Shown piece by piece: positions 8,989-17,771 of a DNA stretch of 64,000 bases. The position numbers and the translations under genes were made by a program. Origin of the DNA: Gammaproteobacteria bacterium (GTDB lineage: Bacteria > Pseudomonadota > Gammaproteobacteria > Arenicellales > JAANXG01); NCBI GenBank assembly GCA_024638505.1, contig JAHEKE010000011.1, forward strand, positions 27,451 to 91,450. The letters run 5' to 3'. The notes under the pieces were generated by a model. That model was not told the DNA's origin, did no database searches, and saw nothing but the letters and a program-made list of their open reading frames with translations. Each line of letters opens with the position of its first letter. Within the stretch, counting starts at the first letter, position 1.

Positions 8989-10050
8989 GTGGAGCAATTT
9001 TTTTCCCTGAATTACAGGCAAGCACGGGAGAGATTCCGCCGCTATGCGCAAAAGAAAAAAGCTGGCCTCGATCATTTCCAACTGCAAGCGAGAGGACCGG
9101 CTGAGGAGTTTCTATACACTGATTTCGCCTGGATAGGAACAAAATCACCAAGAAAGGTTTTGCTTTTGCAAAGTGGGGTACATGGGGTAGAGGCGTTTGC
9201 AGGTGCAGCTGTGCAATGTTGTTTGCTACATAACCTGCCGCCGTTGCCAGACGACATGGCGCTGATCCTGGTGCACGTTCTCAATCCTTTCGGAATGGCT
9301 TGGATGCGCCGGGTTAATGAATCTAATGTCGATCTCAACCGGAATTGTTTAGCCGGAGACCAAATTTATCGCGGTGCTGCCGACGGCTATGTCAGATTGA
9401 ATAGCCTGATAAACCCGAATACGCCACCGTCACGTGACTTTTTCTTTGTTAGGGCATGTTTCGCGTTACTGCGCTACGGTCTGAGGCCATTACGCCAGGG
9501 GATCGCGTGCGGACAGTACCAATATCCAGCGGGATTGTTTTACGGGGGGGCAAAACTGGAGGAAGGTCCGTTGCTCTACCGCCGCTGGCTAATGCGGCAC
9601 ATGCCCCCGACTGAACAGATACTGGTGGCTGATTTTCATACCGGCTTGGGCAAATTTGGACGATACCAGGTGTTTCTCGGGCTACCCGCCGACCTGCAGC
9701 AGCAGACAGCGTTGCGCCGTATGCTGGGTGAAGCAATAGTAATAGATAAGAGAGAGGGTGGGGCGTACGATATAACTGGAGGCGTAGCCTGCCTGTTTGA
9801 ACAGTTAGACTTGGCTGCCCGACCGATCTACCTCACCGTCGAATTTGGCACCTACCCCCTGTTACGCGTGCTGCATGCCTTACGCGAGGAAAACCGCTGT
9901 CATTTTTATACTGCACGCGACAGCGAGCATCCGGCTAAACGGCGACTGCAGGAAATGTTGTGTCCGAGTTCTGCCACCTGGCGGAATCTTGTGTTACGGC
10001 AGGGTCGCGCGCTGGTTGGGCGGCTGATAACGCATCTGGCTTCGAGCTGA
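8989..10050 (+). CDS. DUF2817 family M14-like zinc carboxypeptidase, copy 1
   Basis: 353 residues. The zinc-binding HxxE is in HGVEAFAG (H65, E68), the substrate-binding stretch NVDLNRN is at 113-119, a later His lies in ADFHTGLG, and the catalytic Glu in TVEFGTYP near the C-terminus. These are the M14 carboxypeptidase landmarks in the DUF2817 arrangement. No signal peptide, so probably cytoplasmic hydrolysis of a peptide or acyl-amino acid. The start is a GTG at 8989; a GGAGG lies about 20 bases ahead, too far for that start, and a nine-codon out-of-frame ORF begins at 8981. A paralogue lies at 39364. Confidence 0.85.
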   Translation: MEQFFSLNYRQARERFRRYAQKKKAGLDHFQLQARGPAEEFLYTDFAWIGTKSPRKVLLLQSGVHGVEAFAGAAVQCCLLHNLPPLPDDMALILVHVLNPFGMAWMRRVNESNVDLNRNCLAGDQIYRGAADGYVRLNSLINPNTPPSRDFFFVRACFALLRYGLRPLRQGIACGQYQYPAGLFYGGAKLEEGPLLYRRWLMRHMPPTEQILVADFHTGLGKFGRYQVFLGLPADLQQQTALRRMLGEAIVIDKREGGAYDITGGVACLFEQLDLAARPIYLTVEFGTYPLLRVLHALREENRCHFYTARDSEHPAKRRLQEMLCPSSATWRNLVLRQGRALVGRLITHLASS

Positions 10051-10077
10051 CGGCCGCCGGTTGTTTTAAAGGTGCCC

Positions 10078-10093
10078 ATAGTGTAAACACTAT
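10078..10093. promoter_or_regulatory. Perfect palindrome upstream of the Yip1 gene, candidate operator
   Basis: ATAGTGT, two A, then ACACTAT: a 7+7 perfect dyad 33 bases ahead of the TTG start at 10127 and 28 bases after the peptidase stop. No T-run follows, so a repressor site is more likely than a terminator. I do not recognise the binding protein. Confidence 0.35.
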
Positions 10094-10126
10094 ACAACAG
10101 GCGTAGATCGCACCCGGAGAGGTCCA

Positions 10127-10804
10127 TTGGCAAACTCGAGTTTCGACATAAATACGGTGTTACAAGATGCTGTGCTGGTGATTACGAGCCCGGCCAATTT
10201 CTATCGGCGCATGTCCCATTCTGGTGGCTACGCGGAGCCCATAATCTTTTTGGTGGTAATGGCCGTTATCGCCGGTTTGCTATTGGCTTTCCTGTCGCTT
10301 TTTGTAACCGGTATGGTTGGCTCCATAGCGATAGGGCTGTGGGCCGTAATCATGTTTCCATTGTTTGCTATGGTCGCCAGTTTTATTGGCGGTGGGGTTA
10401 TGTTCGTGCTGTGGAAACTCATGGGATCGGATAAATCTTTTGAGACCACTTATCGTTGCGTTGCATACGCTGGCGCCATTTATCCCATAACCGCAGTCCT
10501 GGGTCTGATTCCCTATTTCGGTACGCTAATCGGCGTCACGTGGGGTATGTATCTGCTGGTCATGGCGAGTATAGAGGTGCACGGACTCGAGGCAAAAAAA
10601 GCATACACTGTATTTGGTGTATTAGGTATTTTGGTCATCATGTTTAACTTGAGCGGCGAAATGGACGCGCGCAGGACGCAGGCACAGCTGGAGCAAATGG
10701 GCCTGACCATGGAGGAGATGCAAAACAAAAGCCCGGAAGAGCTGGGGAAGATGGTTGGCGAGTTTCTCAAAGGGATGGAAAAGGGACAGAGTAAAAGCGA
10801 ATAG
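10127..10804 (+). CDS. Yip1-domain integral membrane protein
   Basis: 225 residues, starting at TTG with a GGAGAGG site ten bases upstream. The N-terminal VLQDAVLVITSPANFYRRM matches Yip1-domain proteins, followed by about five hydrophobic segments (about 38-60, 65-95, 110-135, 140-152, 163-175) and a charged Met/Glu-rich cytoplasmic tail. The bacterial members have no known function. The next gene, an ABC ATPase, begins 28 bases after its stop and also uses TTG, so the two may be cotranscribed. Confidence 0.8.
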   Translation: MANSSFDINTVLQDAVLVITSPANFYRRMSHSGGYAEPIIFLVVMAVIAGLLLAFLSLFVTGMVGSIAIGLWAVIMFPLFAMVASFIGGGVMFVLWKLMGSDKSFETTYRCVAYAGAIYPITAVLGLIPYFGTLIGVTWGMYLLVMASIEVHGLEAKKAYTVFGVLGILVIMFNLSGEMDARRTQAQLEQMGLTMEEMQNKSPEELGKMVGEFLKGMEKGQSKSE

Positions 10805-10831
10805 CCTCACTTTATAAGAACTAGTCTGTCG

Positions 10832-11611
10832 TTGAAAGTTATTGAGATAAACAACGCCACCGTCTACCGCGGAGATACCAGGGTATTCGAGGGCTTCAGC
10901 CTTGCTATCGAACGGGGCCAGAGCACTACCATACTGGGGCCAAATGGAGCGGGTAAAACAACCCTGCTGAAGCTGCTGTCATGTGAACTCTATCCTGTGG
11001 TCGCCAAGGGATCGTATGTCCGCGTACTTGGGCGCGAACGTTGGGACGTGTGGGAGCTGCGCAACCGCCTCGGCATTGTCTCCAATGATCTGCAGAATGA
11101 CTATCTGGGATACGTGCCCGGCCGCGACGTCATACTATCCGGATATTACTCGTCAATCGGTACTTACCGGCACCAGACATTTGACCCCGTGCAGCTTGAG
11201 CGCGCTCACAGGATATCTCGTGACCTGGGAATTGATGAACTGCTTGAAAAAAATTTCGCCAGTATGTCGACCGGACAGCAGCGTCGATTCTTACTGGCGC
11301 GGGCACTGGTTAATGACCCGGAAAACCTTATCTTGGATGAACCAACCAGCGGGCTCGATCTAAAAGCGACGTTTCAATATCTTGAGACTGTGCGTCAGTT
11401 GATCCGGGATGGTCATACAGTCATTCTTGTCACCCATCATGTGCATGAAATCCCTCCGGAAGTGCGGCACGTAGTGCTGCTTGATCAGGGCAAGGTGATC
11501 GCGGCAGGGGCGAAGGGAGAGGTGCTCAATGACGACACGCTCAGTAGACTGTTTGATACGCCAATCCATCTGGTTGACGTCAACGGCTATTATCAGGTTT
11601 TACCGGCTTAG
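10832..11611 (+). CDS. ABC transporter ATP-binding protein without an adjacent canonical permease
   Basis: 259 residues from a TTG. Walker A GPNGAGKT at 36-43, signature MSTGQ (S-T-G-Q replacing S-G-G-Q), Walker B LILDEPTSGLD and a switch His in VTHHVHE. It resembles stand-alone ATPases related to molybdate/iron ATP-binding subunits such as the ModF halves. No permease of the usual kind is next to it; the Yip1 membrane protein just upstream is the only candidate partner, which is inference. Confidence 0.85.
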   Translation: MKVIEINNATVYRGDTRVFEGFSLAIERGQSTTILGPNGAGKTTLLKLLSCELYPVVAKGSYVRVLGRERWDVWELRNRLGIVSNDLQNDYLGYVPGRDVILSGYYSSIGTYRHQTFDPVQLERAHRISRDLGIDELLEKNFASMSTGQQRRFLLARALVNDPENLILDEPTSGLDLKATFQYLETVRQLIRDGHTVILVTHHVHEIPPEVRHVVLLDQGKVIAAGAKGEVLNDDTLSRLFDTPIHLVDVNGYYQVLPA

Positions 11612-11721
11612 CTCGAATCCGCCGAGTGCGAATTATTTTTGCTTCATATGAATACACACTTCAGCTATAACACTCTACCGTTTATCCAAAAGGTGGCACT
11701 GGTAATCCGTTCAACAGTGTG

Positions 11722-11730
11722 TGTTATAAT
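11722..11730 (+). promoter_or_regulatory. Extended -10 promoter for the cold-shock gene
   Basis: TG, one base, then a perfect TATAAT at 11725-11730. No good -35 is visible, as is usual for extended -10 promoters. Transcription from here would give a leader of roughly 110 bases ahead of the ATG at 11850; long leaders are typical of cold-shock mRNAs. Confidence 0.55.
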
Positions 11731-11849
11731 TGCAGCCGCAGCGTACCATGTACAAGGTAAATTCAATTAATATCCTTCCTCAGATTTTTCTTGCTTTACC
11801 TCGTAACAACTTGCGTTGATTTTTTTCATAGATAGATAGGTACTTTTTA

Positions 11850-12056
11850 ATGGCAACAGGTAAAGTCAAGTGGTTTAACGATTCCAAAGGTTTTGGCTTC
11901 ATTACGCCCGACGATAGCAGCAAAGATGTCTTTGTACATTACTCCGCGATACAGGCAGACGGATTTCGCTCTTTAGCGGAAGGTCAGGCTGTCAATTATG
12001 AAGTAGAGCAGGGACCAAAAGGGCCGCAAGCTACGCAAGTGACTCTTAAAAGCTAA
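11850..12056 (+). CDS. Cold-shock protein, CspA family
   Basis: 68 residues forming a single cold-shock OB-fold domain. RNP1 KGFGFI and RNP2 VFVHY are intact, and the chain has the usual start GKVKWFN and the C-terminal GPQATQV. Binds single-stranded RNA and DNA as an RNA chaperone. It stands alone between an extended -10 promoter with a long leader and a strong terminator. Confidence 0.97.
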   Translation: MATGKVKWFNDSKGFGFITPDDSSKDVFVHYSAIQADGFRSLAEGQAVNYEVEQGPKGPQATQVTLKS

Positions 12057-12086
12057 CGTTTGCATCCGTTCCCTTCTTGTTCATTG

Positions 12087-12115
12087 AAAACCCCGCGTGA
12101 GCGGGGTTTTCTTTT
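12087..12115 (+). terminator. Rho-independent terminator of the cold-shock gene
   Basis: GAAAACCCCGC, loop GTGA, GCGGGGTTTTC then TTTT: a ten-pair stem with a four-base loop and a T-run, 31 bases after the stop. The A-rich left arm would also let it work on the opposite strand. Confidence 0.92.
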
Positions 12116-12395
12116 GGTGCGGTGTGACACGCATAATAGCGCTTTGAAGTGAGGTTTAACCGTGCGACACTTATGACCAAGTTCATCGCGGTCCGTGCCC
12201 AACGCGGAAAACAGTCCGGGGATGATCTGCATGACCATCCCCGGGTCCTTCCATGGTGGTACGGTTCCGTCGTCTTGTGTTGACTTCCGTGTCCGGCGCT
12301 GGGTCCCAAGACGCAGACTTAATGTAAGGGTTTTTTAGACAGATATCTTCACCCATATGGGTGAAATTACGAATCCAAGTGATTAATATCGACAG
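12116..12395. other. Gene-poor gap with two strong dyads
   Basis: No supportable gene. It holds a 9-bp perfect hairpin (CCGGGGATG at 12216-12224 with CATCCCCGG at 12236-12244, loop of 11) without a T-run, and an 18-bp palindrome at 12348-12365 described separately. Frames on both strands are short and lack family features. Confidence 0.6.
12348..12365. promoter_or_regulatory. 18-bp perfect palindrome, candidate operator
   Basis: TTCACCCATATGGGTGAA reads the same on both strands and sits 30 bases before the ATG of the racemase-type gene, where a dimeric repressor would block transcription. No regulator gene is adjacent. Confidence 0.45.
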
Positions 12396-13202
12396 ATGAC
12401 TAGTCAGGAGAGACACTCATCGCAGTTTGCGCATGGCAAGCCGGTTCCGATCGATCCGGTTTCGTTTCAACCGCAATTTGATCTTGGGCCTGGCAAGTAC
12501 CGTATTGGCATGATTATTCTGTCTAATGATTATGCGACAGAAAGGGATTTCGTAAATCTCCGTCCAAGTGACGAGTTTACCTACTTTGTCGCGCGCATCC
12601 CTTTCGCCAGCGACATCACGCCGCAGAGCCTGGCCCAAACCGAGGCAGAATTAGGCAAAGCAGCATCGCTGATTTTGCCGGGAGGCCGCCTAGACGCTAT
12701 TGCCTACAGCTGTACCTCAGCTGCTGTGGTACTAGGCCACGAGCGTGTGCGGGCGGCGATTCATACCGGTCGCCCCGACGTTCCCTGCATTACGCCAATT
12801 AGCGCTGCTATCGCTGCGCTAAAAGTCCTTGGCATAGAAAGAATTTCAGTGTTGACACCCTATGTTGATTCCATCAATGAACAGGTGCTGCAGGTTTTTT
12901 CCGGGCATGGCCTGCATATAAGGAGCTTTGAAAGCTTTAAACTGAAAAATGATCTGGATATGGCAAATCTGAGCCCACAATCGATCATGCGAGGTGCGTT
13001 AGAAGTGAACAGCGACGCTGCCGATGCGGTCTTTATCTCCTGCACCGCTATCCGGGCAGTCGAGGTGATCGACGCTATCGAGCAGCAAATTGGTAAGCCT
13101 GTGATTACCAGCATCCAGGCCATGTTCTGGCAGTGTCTACGTACCGTGGGCTATAACGAACCCATACAGGGTTACGGTCGCCTGCTTACAAAGCCACTGT
13201 GA
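12396..13202 (+). CDS. Aspartate/glutamate racemase superfamily enzyme (maleate isomerase / EutA-like)
   Basis: 268 residues. Two Cys-Thr motifs, AYSCTSA (C106) and FISCTAI (C216), lie in the two halves as in maleate cis-trans isomerase, arylmalonate decarboxylase and the EutA protein of ectoine breakdown. The absence of other ectoine genes makes the exact reaction open. The amidase at 13305 converges on it. No strong ribosome-binding site precedes the ATG at 12396. A perfect palindrome upstream suggests repressor control. Confidence 0.85.
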   Translation: MTSQERHSSQFAHGKPVPIDPVSFQPQFDLGPGKYRIGMIILSNDYATERDFVNLRPSDEFTYFVARIPFASDITPQSLAQTEAELGKAASLILPGGRLDAIAYSCTSAAVVLGHERVRAAIHTGRPDVPCITPISAAIAALKVLGIERISVLTPYVDSINEQVLQVFSGHGLHIRSFESFKLKNDLDMANLSPQSIMRGALEVNSDAADAVFISCTAIRAVEVIDAIEQQIGKPVITSIQAMFWQCLRTVGYNEPIQGYGRLLTKPL

Positions 13203-13304
13203 GTGGGGTGATGCACTGACCGCAACAATATCCACCCTGGCTCTAACTCTGGTGCTGAGAGTATCAGATCTTCCAGCTACGCTTTGCGACTCATACGCCT
13301 TACT

Positions 13305-14708
13305 CTAAGGTTGGGCTAAGTCGGGGAGGGCGATGGGATGAACGCTTTCATAGGCGTAGCTTGCGCGAAGAACCAGCGCCTCATCATATTTATCTGCAAT
13401 AATCTGCAGTCCCGCGGGCAGTCCGTTGCTCGCCAGACCGCAAGGAATCGAAGCAGCGGGCTGGCCGGTCAGGTTGAAGGGGAAAGTAAATGGTGTCCAG
13501 CTTGACCACCTTTCGGCTTGCATCTGATCAGGCACTTCTTGTCCCGCCGCAAAGGCAGTGATAGGCAGGGTCGGTGTCAGTAGAAGATCGTACTTCTGAT
13601 GAAAACGTTTCATATGCTCGCCCAGTTTGCCACGCTCATCTTGTGCGTTGATATATTCCATCAGCGAGTATGACTCTCCCTGCTCGACGATCTGTAGTAA
13701 TCCTGGATCGAGTAATTTTCTCTGCTTCTGATCCAGCGATCGAGCCAGATAGGCGGCACCGGAAAACCAGGTTTTGGTGAAACAATCCCAAGGGTCAGGA
13801 AACCCGGGATCGATCTCCGTAACGTCGGCGCCGAGGTCAGAAAATACGTCGACGGCCTGTCGCACCAATTTCGCTATCTCTTGCTCTACCGAGACATAAC
13901 CCAGATCTGGACTGAATGCGATCTTCAATCCCCTGACGCCCGTATCCAAGCCGGCGCGATAATCCCTCTCTTCGTGCGGCAGGGCATGCCAGTCACGGCA
14001 ATCCGGCTGAGCTATAACCGTCAGCAGCAGGGCGGTATCGCTTACATTGCGTGTCATAGGCCCAACGTGAGCCACCGTACCAAACGGACTGAGGGGATAG
14101 GCAGGTACCCGGCCAAACGTGGCCTTGATGCCGTACATTCCGGTGAATCCGCAGGGAATGCGGATTGATCCCCCGCCGTCAGTGCCAATGGCGAGAGCAG
14201 CCATTCCCGTGGCTATAGCGGCAGCCGAGCCGCCGCTGCTGCCGCCGGGTGTCACGGCAGTGTTCCAGGGGTTTCGGGTGATGCCGGTCAGAGGGCTATC
14301 GGTTACACCCTTCCAGCCGAATTCCGGCGTCGTGGTCTTGCCGATTAATACTGCCCCATGTTCACGCAGCCGCGCAACGCAGGGTGCGTCTTCGCCCCAG
14401 GTCTGGTCTTTGTTCACAGTGCGCGACCCCCGCAGTGTAGGCCAACCCTTGGTTAACAGCAGATCCTTGATCGCAACGGGCACGCCATCAACCAGGCCTT
14501 TAGGCTGACCTTTCAGCCAGCGCCGCTCCGCTTGTTTCGCTGCGGCCAACGCAGCCGGCTTATCCACCAGGCAGAACGCGTTTAGTGCGGAGTCCAAATT
14601 TTCTATCTGCTGCAGGGTAGCACTTACCACTTCGACTGGTGACAAGCTTTTGTCCCGGTAGCGCTGGATCAGTTCACTGGCGGAGAGCAGAGCGATGTTA
14701 CTAGTCAT
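13305..14708 (-). CDS. Amidase (amidase-signature family)
   Basis: 467 residues. The catalytic Lys is in VAIKDLL (K81), the cis-Ser lies in GGSSGGS (155-161) and the nucleophile Ser in GGGSIRIPCG (S181), giving the complete Ser-cisSer-Lys triad. Hydrolyses a carboxamide to acid and ammonia. It is not a GatA in context, since no gatB or gatC is nearby, and the neighbouring racemase-type gene and polyamine genes point to catabolic nitrogen use. Cytoplasmic, with no signal peptide. Confidence 0.92.
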   Translation of the reverse strand: MTSNIALLSASELIQRYRDKSLSPVEVVSATLQQIENLDSALNAFCLVDKPAALAAAKQAERRWLKGQPKGLVDGVPVAIKDLLLTKGWPTLRGSRTVNKDQTWGEDAPCVARLREHGAVLIGKTTTPEFGWKGVTDSPLTGITRNPWNTAVTPGGSSGGSAAAIATGMAALAIGTDGGGSIRIPCGFTGMYGIKATFGRVPAYPLSPFGTVAHVGPMTRNVSDTALLLTVIAQPDCRDWHALPHEERDYRAGLDTGVRGLKIAFSPDLGYVSVEQEIAKLVRQAVDVFSDLGADVTEIDPGFPDPWDCFTKTWFSGAAYLARSLDQKQRKLLDPGLLQIVEQGESYSLMEYINAQDERGKLGEHMKRFHQKYDLLLTPTLPITAFAAGQEVPDQMQAERWSSWTPFTFPFNLTGQPAASIPCGLASNGLPAGLQIIADKYDEALVLRASYAYESVHPIALPDLAQP

Positions 14709-14827
14709 TTTTCTTGCAGTTGCTTTGAGTAAATAAAAAGTTTCAGTGAGTCGTATCGTATACGTTTACAATGAGTTTTTAATCCATTGTGCATAAGAGC
14801 CGATTCGCGCAAACAGCATGGGAATTC

Positions 14828-15244
14828 TCAATGCACATCCTTTGACTTAACATCTTTGCGAGCTTGACTGCGGCTGGGTGAAATTATAGCGCCTTTGTAG
14901 GTATCTCGACCTATCAGCAGCCCAACCAACAGCAGCACCACCCCGGCTACAAAACTTAACAGGGCAGCAGAGGCAATCTGACTTGGATCCTTCAGGCCTA
15001 TATGCGCCAGAGATAATCCTGTGCCCAAACTGCCGGCACTGATCAGAAGGTAGCGCCATGCTCTGGCCGGGCGCTCGGCGAAGATAGCAGAGACGATTGC
15101 TGCAATAACTACGAGCGGGAACAAGAGGGGCACAAAGCGATCAAGGTGAACACCGGCGTAGGAGGCGAGTATGCCTGCGAGCGGTATGCCGAATGCCGCG
15201 ACCAGCACTCCCCCAATTATGCCTGCTATCAGTTTACCCAGCAT
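14828..15244 (-). CDS. Small multi-pass membrane protein, unknown
   Basis: 138 residues from the ATG at 15244 (an in-frame ATG at 15274 adds ten). Four hydrophobic segments at about 3-28, 37-54, 64-80 and 92-112 alternate with short charged loops; the tail is Lys/Ser/Arg-rich and presumably cytoplasmic. No recognised domain. No convincing ribosome-binding site before either ATG, which lowers confidence, although hydrophobic periodicity supports a real protein. Confidence 0.55.
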   Translation of the reverse strand: MLGKLIAGIIGGVLVAAFGIPLAGILASYAGVHLDRFVPLLFPLVVIAAIVSAIFAERPARAWRYLLISAGSLGTGLSLAHIGLKDPSQIASAALLSFVAGVVLLLVGLLIGRDTYKGAIISPSRSQARKDVKSKDVH

Positions 15245-15383
15245 GTAGATGACTAAAATTAAATGCGGAAACACTGCTGCATGTTTCGGTTTTTTTGTTT
15301 AGAGGAGCGCTTGAAAAAATGTGTGCTCGACAGCCGGCGAAGCAGCGCACATAATGGATGCATCCAACACCAGCGGTTCTCCC

Positions 15384-15710
15384 ATGAGCGAACAATCTTT
15401 TGCAAGCGGACGCTGCCTGTGCGGTGCCGATATTTATACCATAAAGCGTGAACACATACGTATGGCATTCTGTCATTGTAAAGATTGCCAGCGCTCATCC
15501 GGTAAGGGCCATTTGCCCCTGGCCTTCTTTAAATCTGAAGACGTGAGTATAAGCGGTGAGACATCTAGCTATTCAGCCGCTGCAGACAGGGGAAACATAA
15601 ACACCCGGCATTTTTATGCCGCTTGCGGCAGCCGGATTTTTTCCTCCAACTCCGCGCGACCGGCCAATTTTGCGACTATGCCGCTGCCCACACCGAATCA
15701 TGCGGGGTGA
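15384..15710 (+). pseudogene. GFA / Mss4-fold protein, truncated and lacking one zinc cysteine
   Basis: 108 residues. CLCGADIY and CHCKDCQRSSG are typical of the GFA (glutathione-dependent formaldehyde-activating enzyme-like) family. The second zinc knuckle, normally C-x-x-C as in HFCATCGS, reads HFYAACGS, so one ligand is Tyr. The chain stops shortly afterwards, before the family's usual C-terminal strand pair. No other frame continues the domain. I read it as a decaying gene, though a short functional variant cannot be excluded. Its stop is three bases before the agmatine deiminase start. Confidence 0.6.
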
Positions 15711-15713
15711 ATT

Positions 15714-16793
15714 ATGAACTTAGCTGCGGCAAAAACACCCGGCGCAGGGGATCCTTTTTTCATGACTACCCCCAAGCAGGCTGGATTCCACATGCCGGCG
15801 GAATGGGAGATGCACGATCGATGCTGGATGGCCTGGCCGTCTCGTGATGACCTGTGGCCAGATATTGCGGCTACGCAGCAAGCATTCGCCGACGTATCGC
15901 GGGTAATCCGTCGTTTTGAGCCAGTGACGATGGTAGCGCATCCGGCGCAGGTGGAAAACGCCAAGCAGTATTGTGGTACTGCAGTTGAAGTAGTTGCATT
16001 CGACATTAACGATTCTTGGACAAGAGACAGCGGGCCCACCTTCTTGATAGACGGAAAGGGTGGCCTGGCCGGCACGGCCTGGCGCTTTAACGCTTGGGGC
16101 AACAAACACCAGCCCTGGTTCGATGATGCTAAGTTGGCTGAACGTATACTGCACCATGAGCAAGCTTCTGTTTACCGCTCTCCGCTGGTGTTTGAGGGAG
16201 GTGCGCTGCATGTAGATGGCGAGGGCACACTGCTTACCACTGAAACCGTGGTGTTTAATGACAACCGTAACCCGGGTTTGTCCCGGGCTGAAGCCGAGCG
16301 GGAAATTCGGCACGCTCTTGGTGTAGAGAAGATCATCTGGTTACCGGGTGATCCGGATGAATACGAAACTAACGGGCACGTTGATGGCATCGCCTGTTTC
16401 GCTCGTCCTGGCGTGGTATTATATGAAACGAATCCAGATCCTGACGATCCGCACGGTAAGGTTCTGCAGGAAAACTGGCGAGCACTGCGCGCGGCAAAGG
16501 ATGCCAAAGGCCGTTCTCTGGAGTTGATTCCGATCGAGGAAGCCAGCAATGTGGTTGGCGAAGGTGATATTTTCTGCCGCTCATACGTCAATTTTTACAT
16601 CGCCAACAATGGGATTGTCGCACCTAAATATGGCATTCCCGCTGATGAACGAACGCGCGAGCTATTGGCCCGTATTTTTCCTGATCGGGAGGTGGCCCAG
16701 GTGGATATCAGTGCGATTGCGCCGGGTGGAGGAGGCATTCATTGCATTACACAGCAGCAACCCTCGGTGCAAAATCTTGCGCGGGGGATTTAA
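15714..16793 (+). CDS. aguA: Agmatine deiminase
   Basis: Converts agmatine to N-carbamoylputrescine and ammonia. 359 residues from the ATG at 15714, which has a GGGG site; an ATG at 15762 gives a start closer to the family (TPKQAGFHMPAEWE) and may be the true one. Signature elements are the early DRCWMAWP segment, FEGGALH, ETNGHVDG with the catalytic His, and the nucleophile Cys in GGGGIHCITQQ at the C-terminus. The next gene encodes the following step, three bases downstream. Confidence 0.95.
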   Translation: MNLAAAKTPGAGDPFFMTTPKQAGFHMPAEWEMHDRCWMAWPSRDDLWPDIAATQQAFADVSRVIRRFEPVTMVAHPAQVENAKQYCGTAVEVVAFDINDSWTRDSGPTFLIDGKGGLAGTAWRFNAWGNKHQPWFDDAKLAERILHHEQASVYRSPLVFEGGALHVDGEGTLLTTETVVFNDNRNPGLSRAEAEREIRHALGVEKIIWLPGDPDEYETNGHVDGIACFARPGVVLYETNPDPDDPHGKVLQENWRALRAAKDAKGRSLELIPIEEASNVVGEGDIFCRSYVNFYIANNGIVAPKYGIPADERTRELLARIFPDREVAQVDISAIAPGGGGIHCITQQQPSVQNLARGI

Positions 16794-16796
16794 TAG

Positions 16797-17687
16797 ATGA
16801 GGAAAATCAAGGTAGCAGCGACGCAGATGAGTTGTTCGTGGGATGTCGCGGCCAACGTTGATAAAGCGGAGCGTTTGATTCGACGGGCAGCGGGCCAAGG
16901 AGCTCAGATTGTGCTCATTCAGGAGCTGTTCGAGACTCCGTACTTCTGTATCGAACAGCATGCCAAGCACTTTGATCTGGCTAGCGAGCTCACGGATAGC
17001 GTTACGATTAAGCGCATGAGTGAGCTCGCCCGGGAGCTCAAACTGGTGCTGCCAATAAGCTGGTTTGAACGATGCGGTCGAGCTTTTTTTAACTCGCTTG
17101 CCGTAATCGATGCCGACGGCGCCATCCTGGGGGTCTATCGCAAGTCACATATTCCAAATGATATAGGCTATCAGGAAAAACAGTATTTCAGTCCAGGCGA
17201 CACCGGCTTTAAAGTATGGCGCACCAAGTACGCGCACGTAGGAGTTGCGATCTGCTGGGATCAATGGTTTCCAGAGGCGGCACGATGCATGTCTTTAAAA
17301 GGTGCTGAACTATTGCTTTATCCAACGGCTATTGGCTCTGAACCGGGGTGCCAGACGCTTGACTCCAAAACGCATTGGCAAAACGTTATGTGCGGCCATG
17401 CAGCAGCGAACATCGTGCCGGTGGTGGCATCAAACAGAATCGGAACGGAAACGGCTACCGAGGATGAGACGTTGCAGATGACTTTTTATGGATCTTCGTT
17501 TATTGCTGATCATACCGGGGTGAAAGTAGAGGAGGCGAATCGAGCGGACGAATGCGTGCTGGTGCACGCGTTCGATCTTGAGGAAGTTCAACGATATCGC
17601 GAAAGATGGGGGGTTTACCGCGACCGCAGACCTGATCTCTACAGCGTTATCGCGACGATGGACGGTCGCGAGTCGCAACCACGGTAG
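16797..17687 (+). CDS. aguB: N-carbamoylputrescine amidase
   Basis: Nitrilase-superfamily enzyme hydrolysing N-carbamoylputrescine to putrescine, CO2 and ammonia. 296 residues, with the Glu-Lys-Cys triad in IQELFETPYF, YRKSHIPN and AICWDQWFPEA, sequences characteristic of AguB rather than other nitrilases. Three bases after aguA and surely cotranscribed; together they make putrescine from agmatine. No arginine decarboxylase is seen in the window. A short CACCCT/AGGGTG hairpin at 17694-17712 follows but has no T-run. Confidence 0.96.
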   Translation: MRKIKVAATQMSCSWDVAANVDKAERLIRRAAGQGAQIVLIQELFETPYFCIEQHAKHFDLASELTDSVTIKRMSELARELKLVLPISWFERCGRAFFNSLAVIDADGAILGVYRKSHIPNDIGYQEKQYFSPGDTGFKVWRTKYAHVGVAICWDQWFPEAARCMSLKGAELLLYPTAIGSEPGCQTLDSKTHWQNVMCGHAAANIVPVVASNRIGTETATEDETLQMTFYGSSFIADHTGVKVEEANRADECVLVHAFDLEEVQRYRERWGVYRDRRPDLYSVIATMDGRESQPR

Positions 17688-17771
17688 ACGCCGCACCCTC
17701 GTGCGAAGGGTGAAATGTGCCGACAGCCGATTAGACGTTTGGCACAGCGGATAAAGTACTTATCCTCCTGT

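Noticed and set aside
17694..17712. CACCCT/AGGGTG hairpin as terminator between aguB and the cyclase gene
   Set aside because: Six-pair stem without T-run; could be chance.
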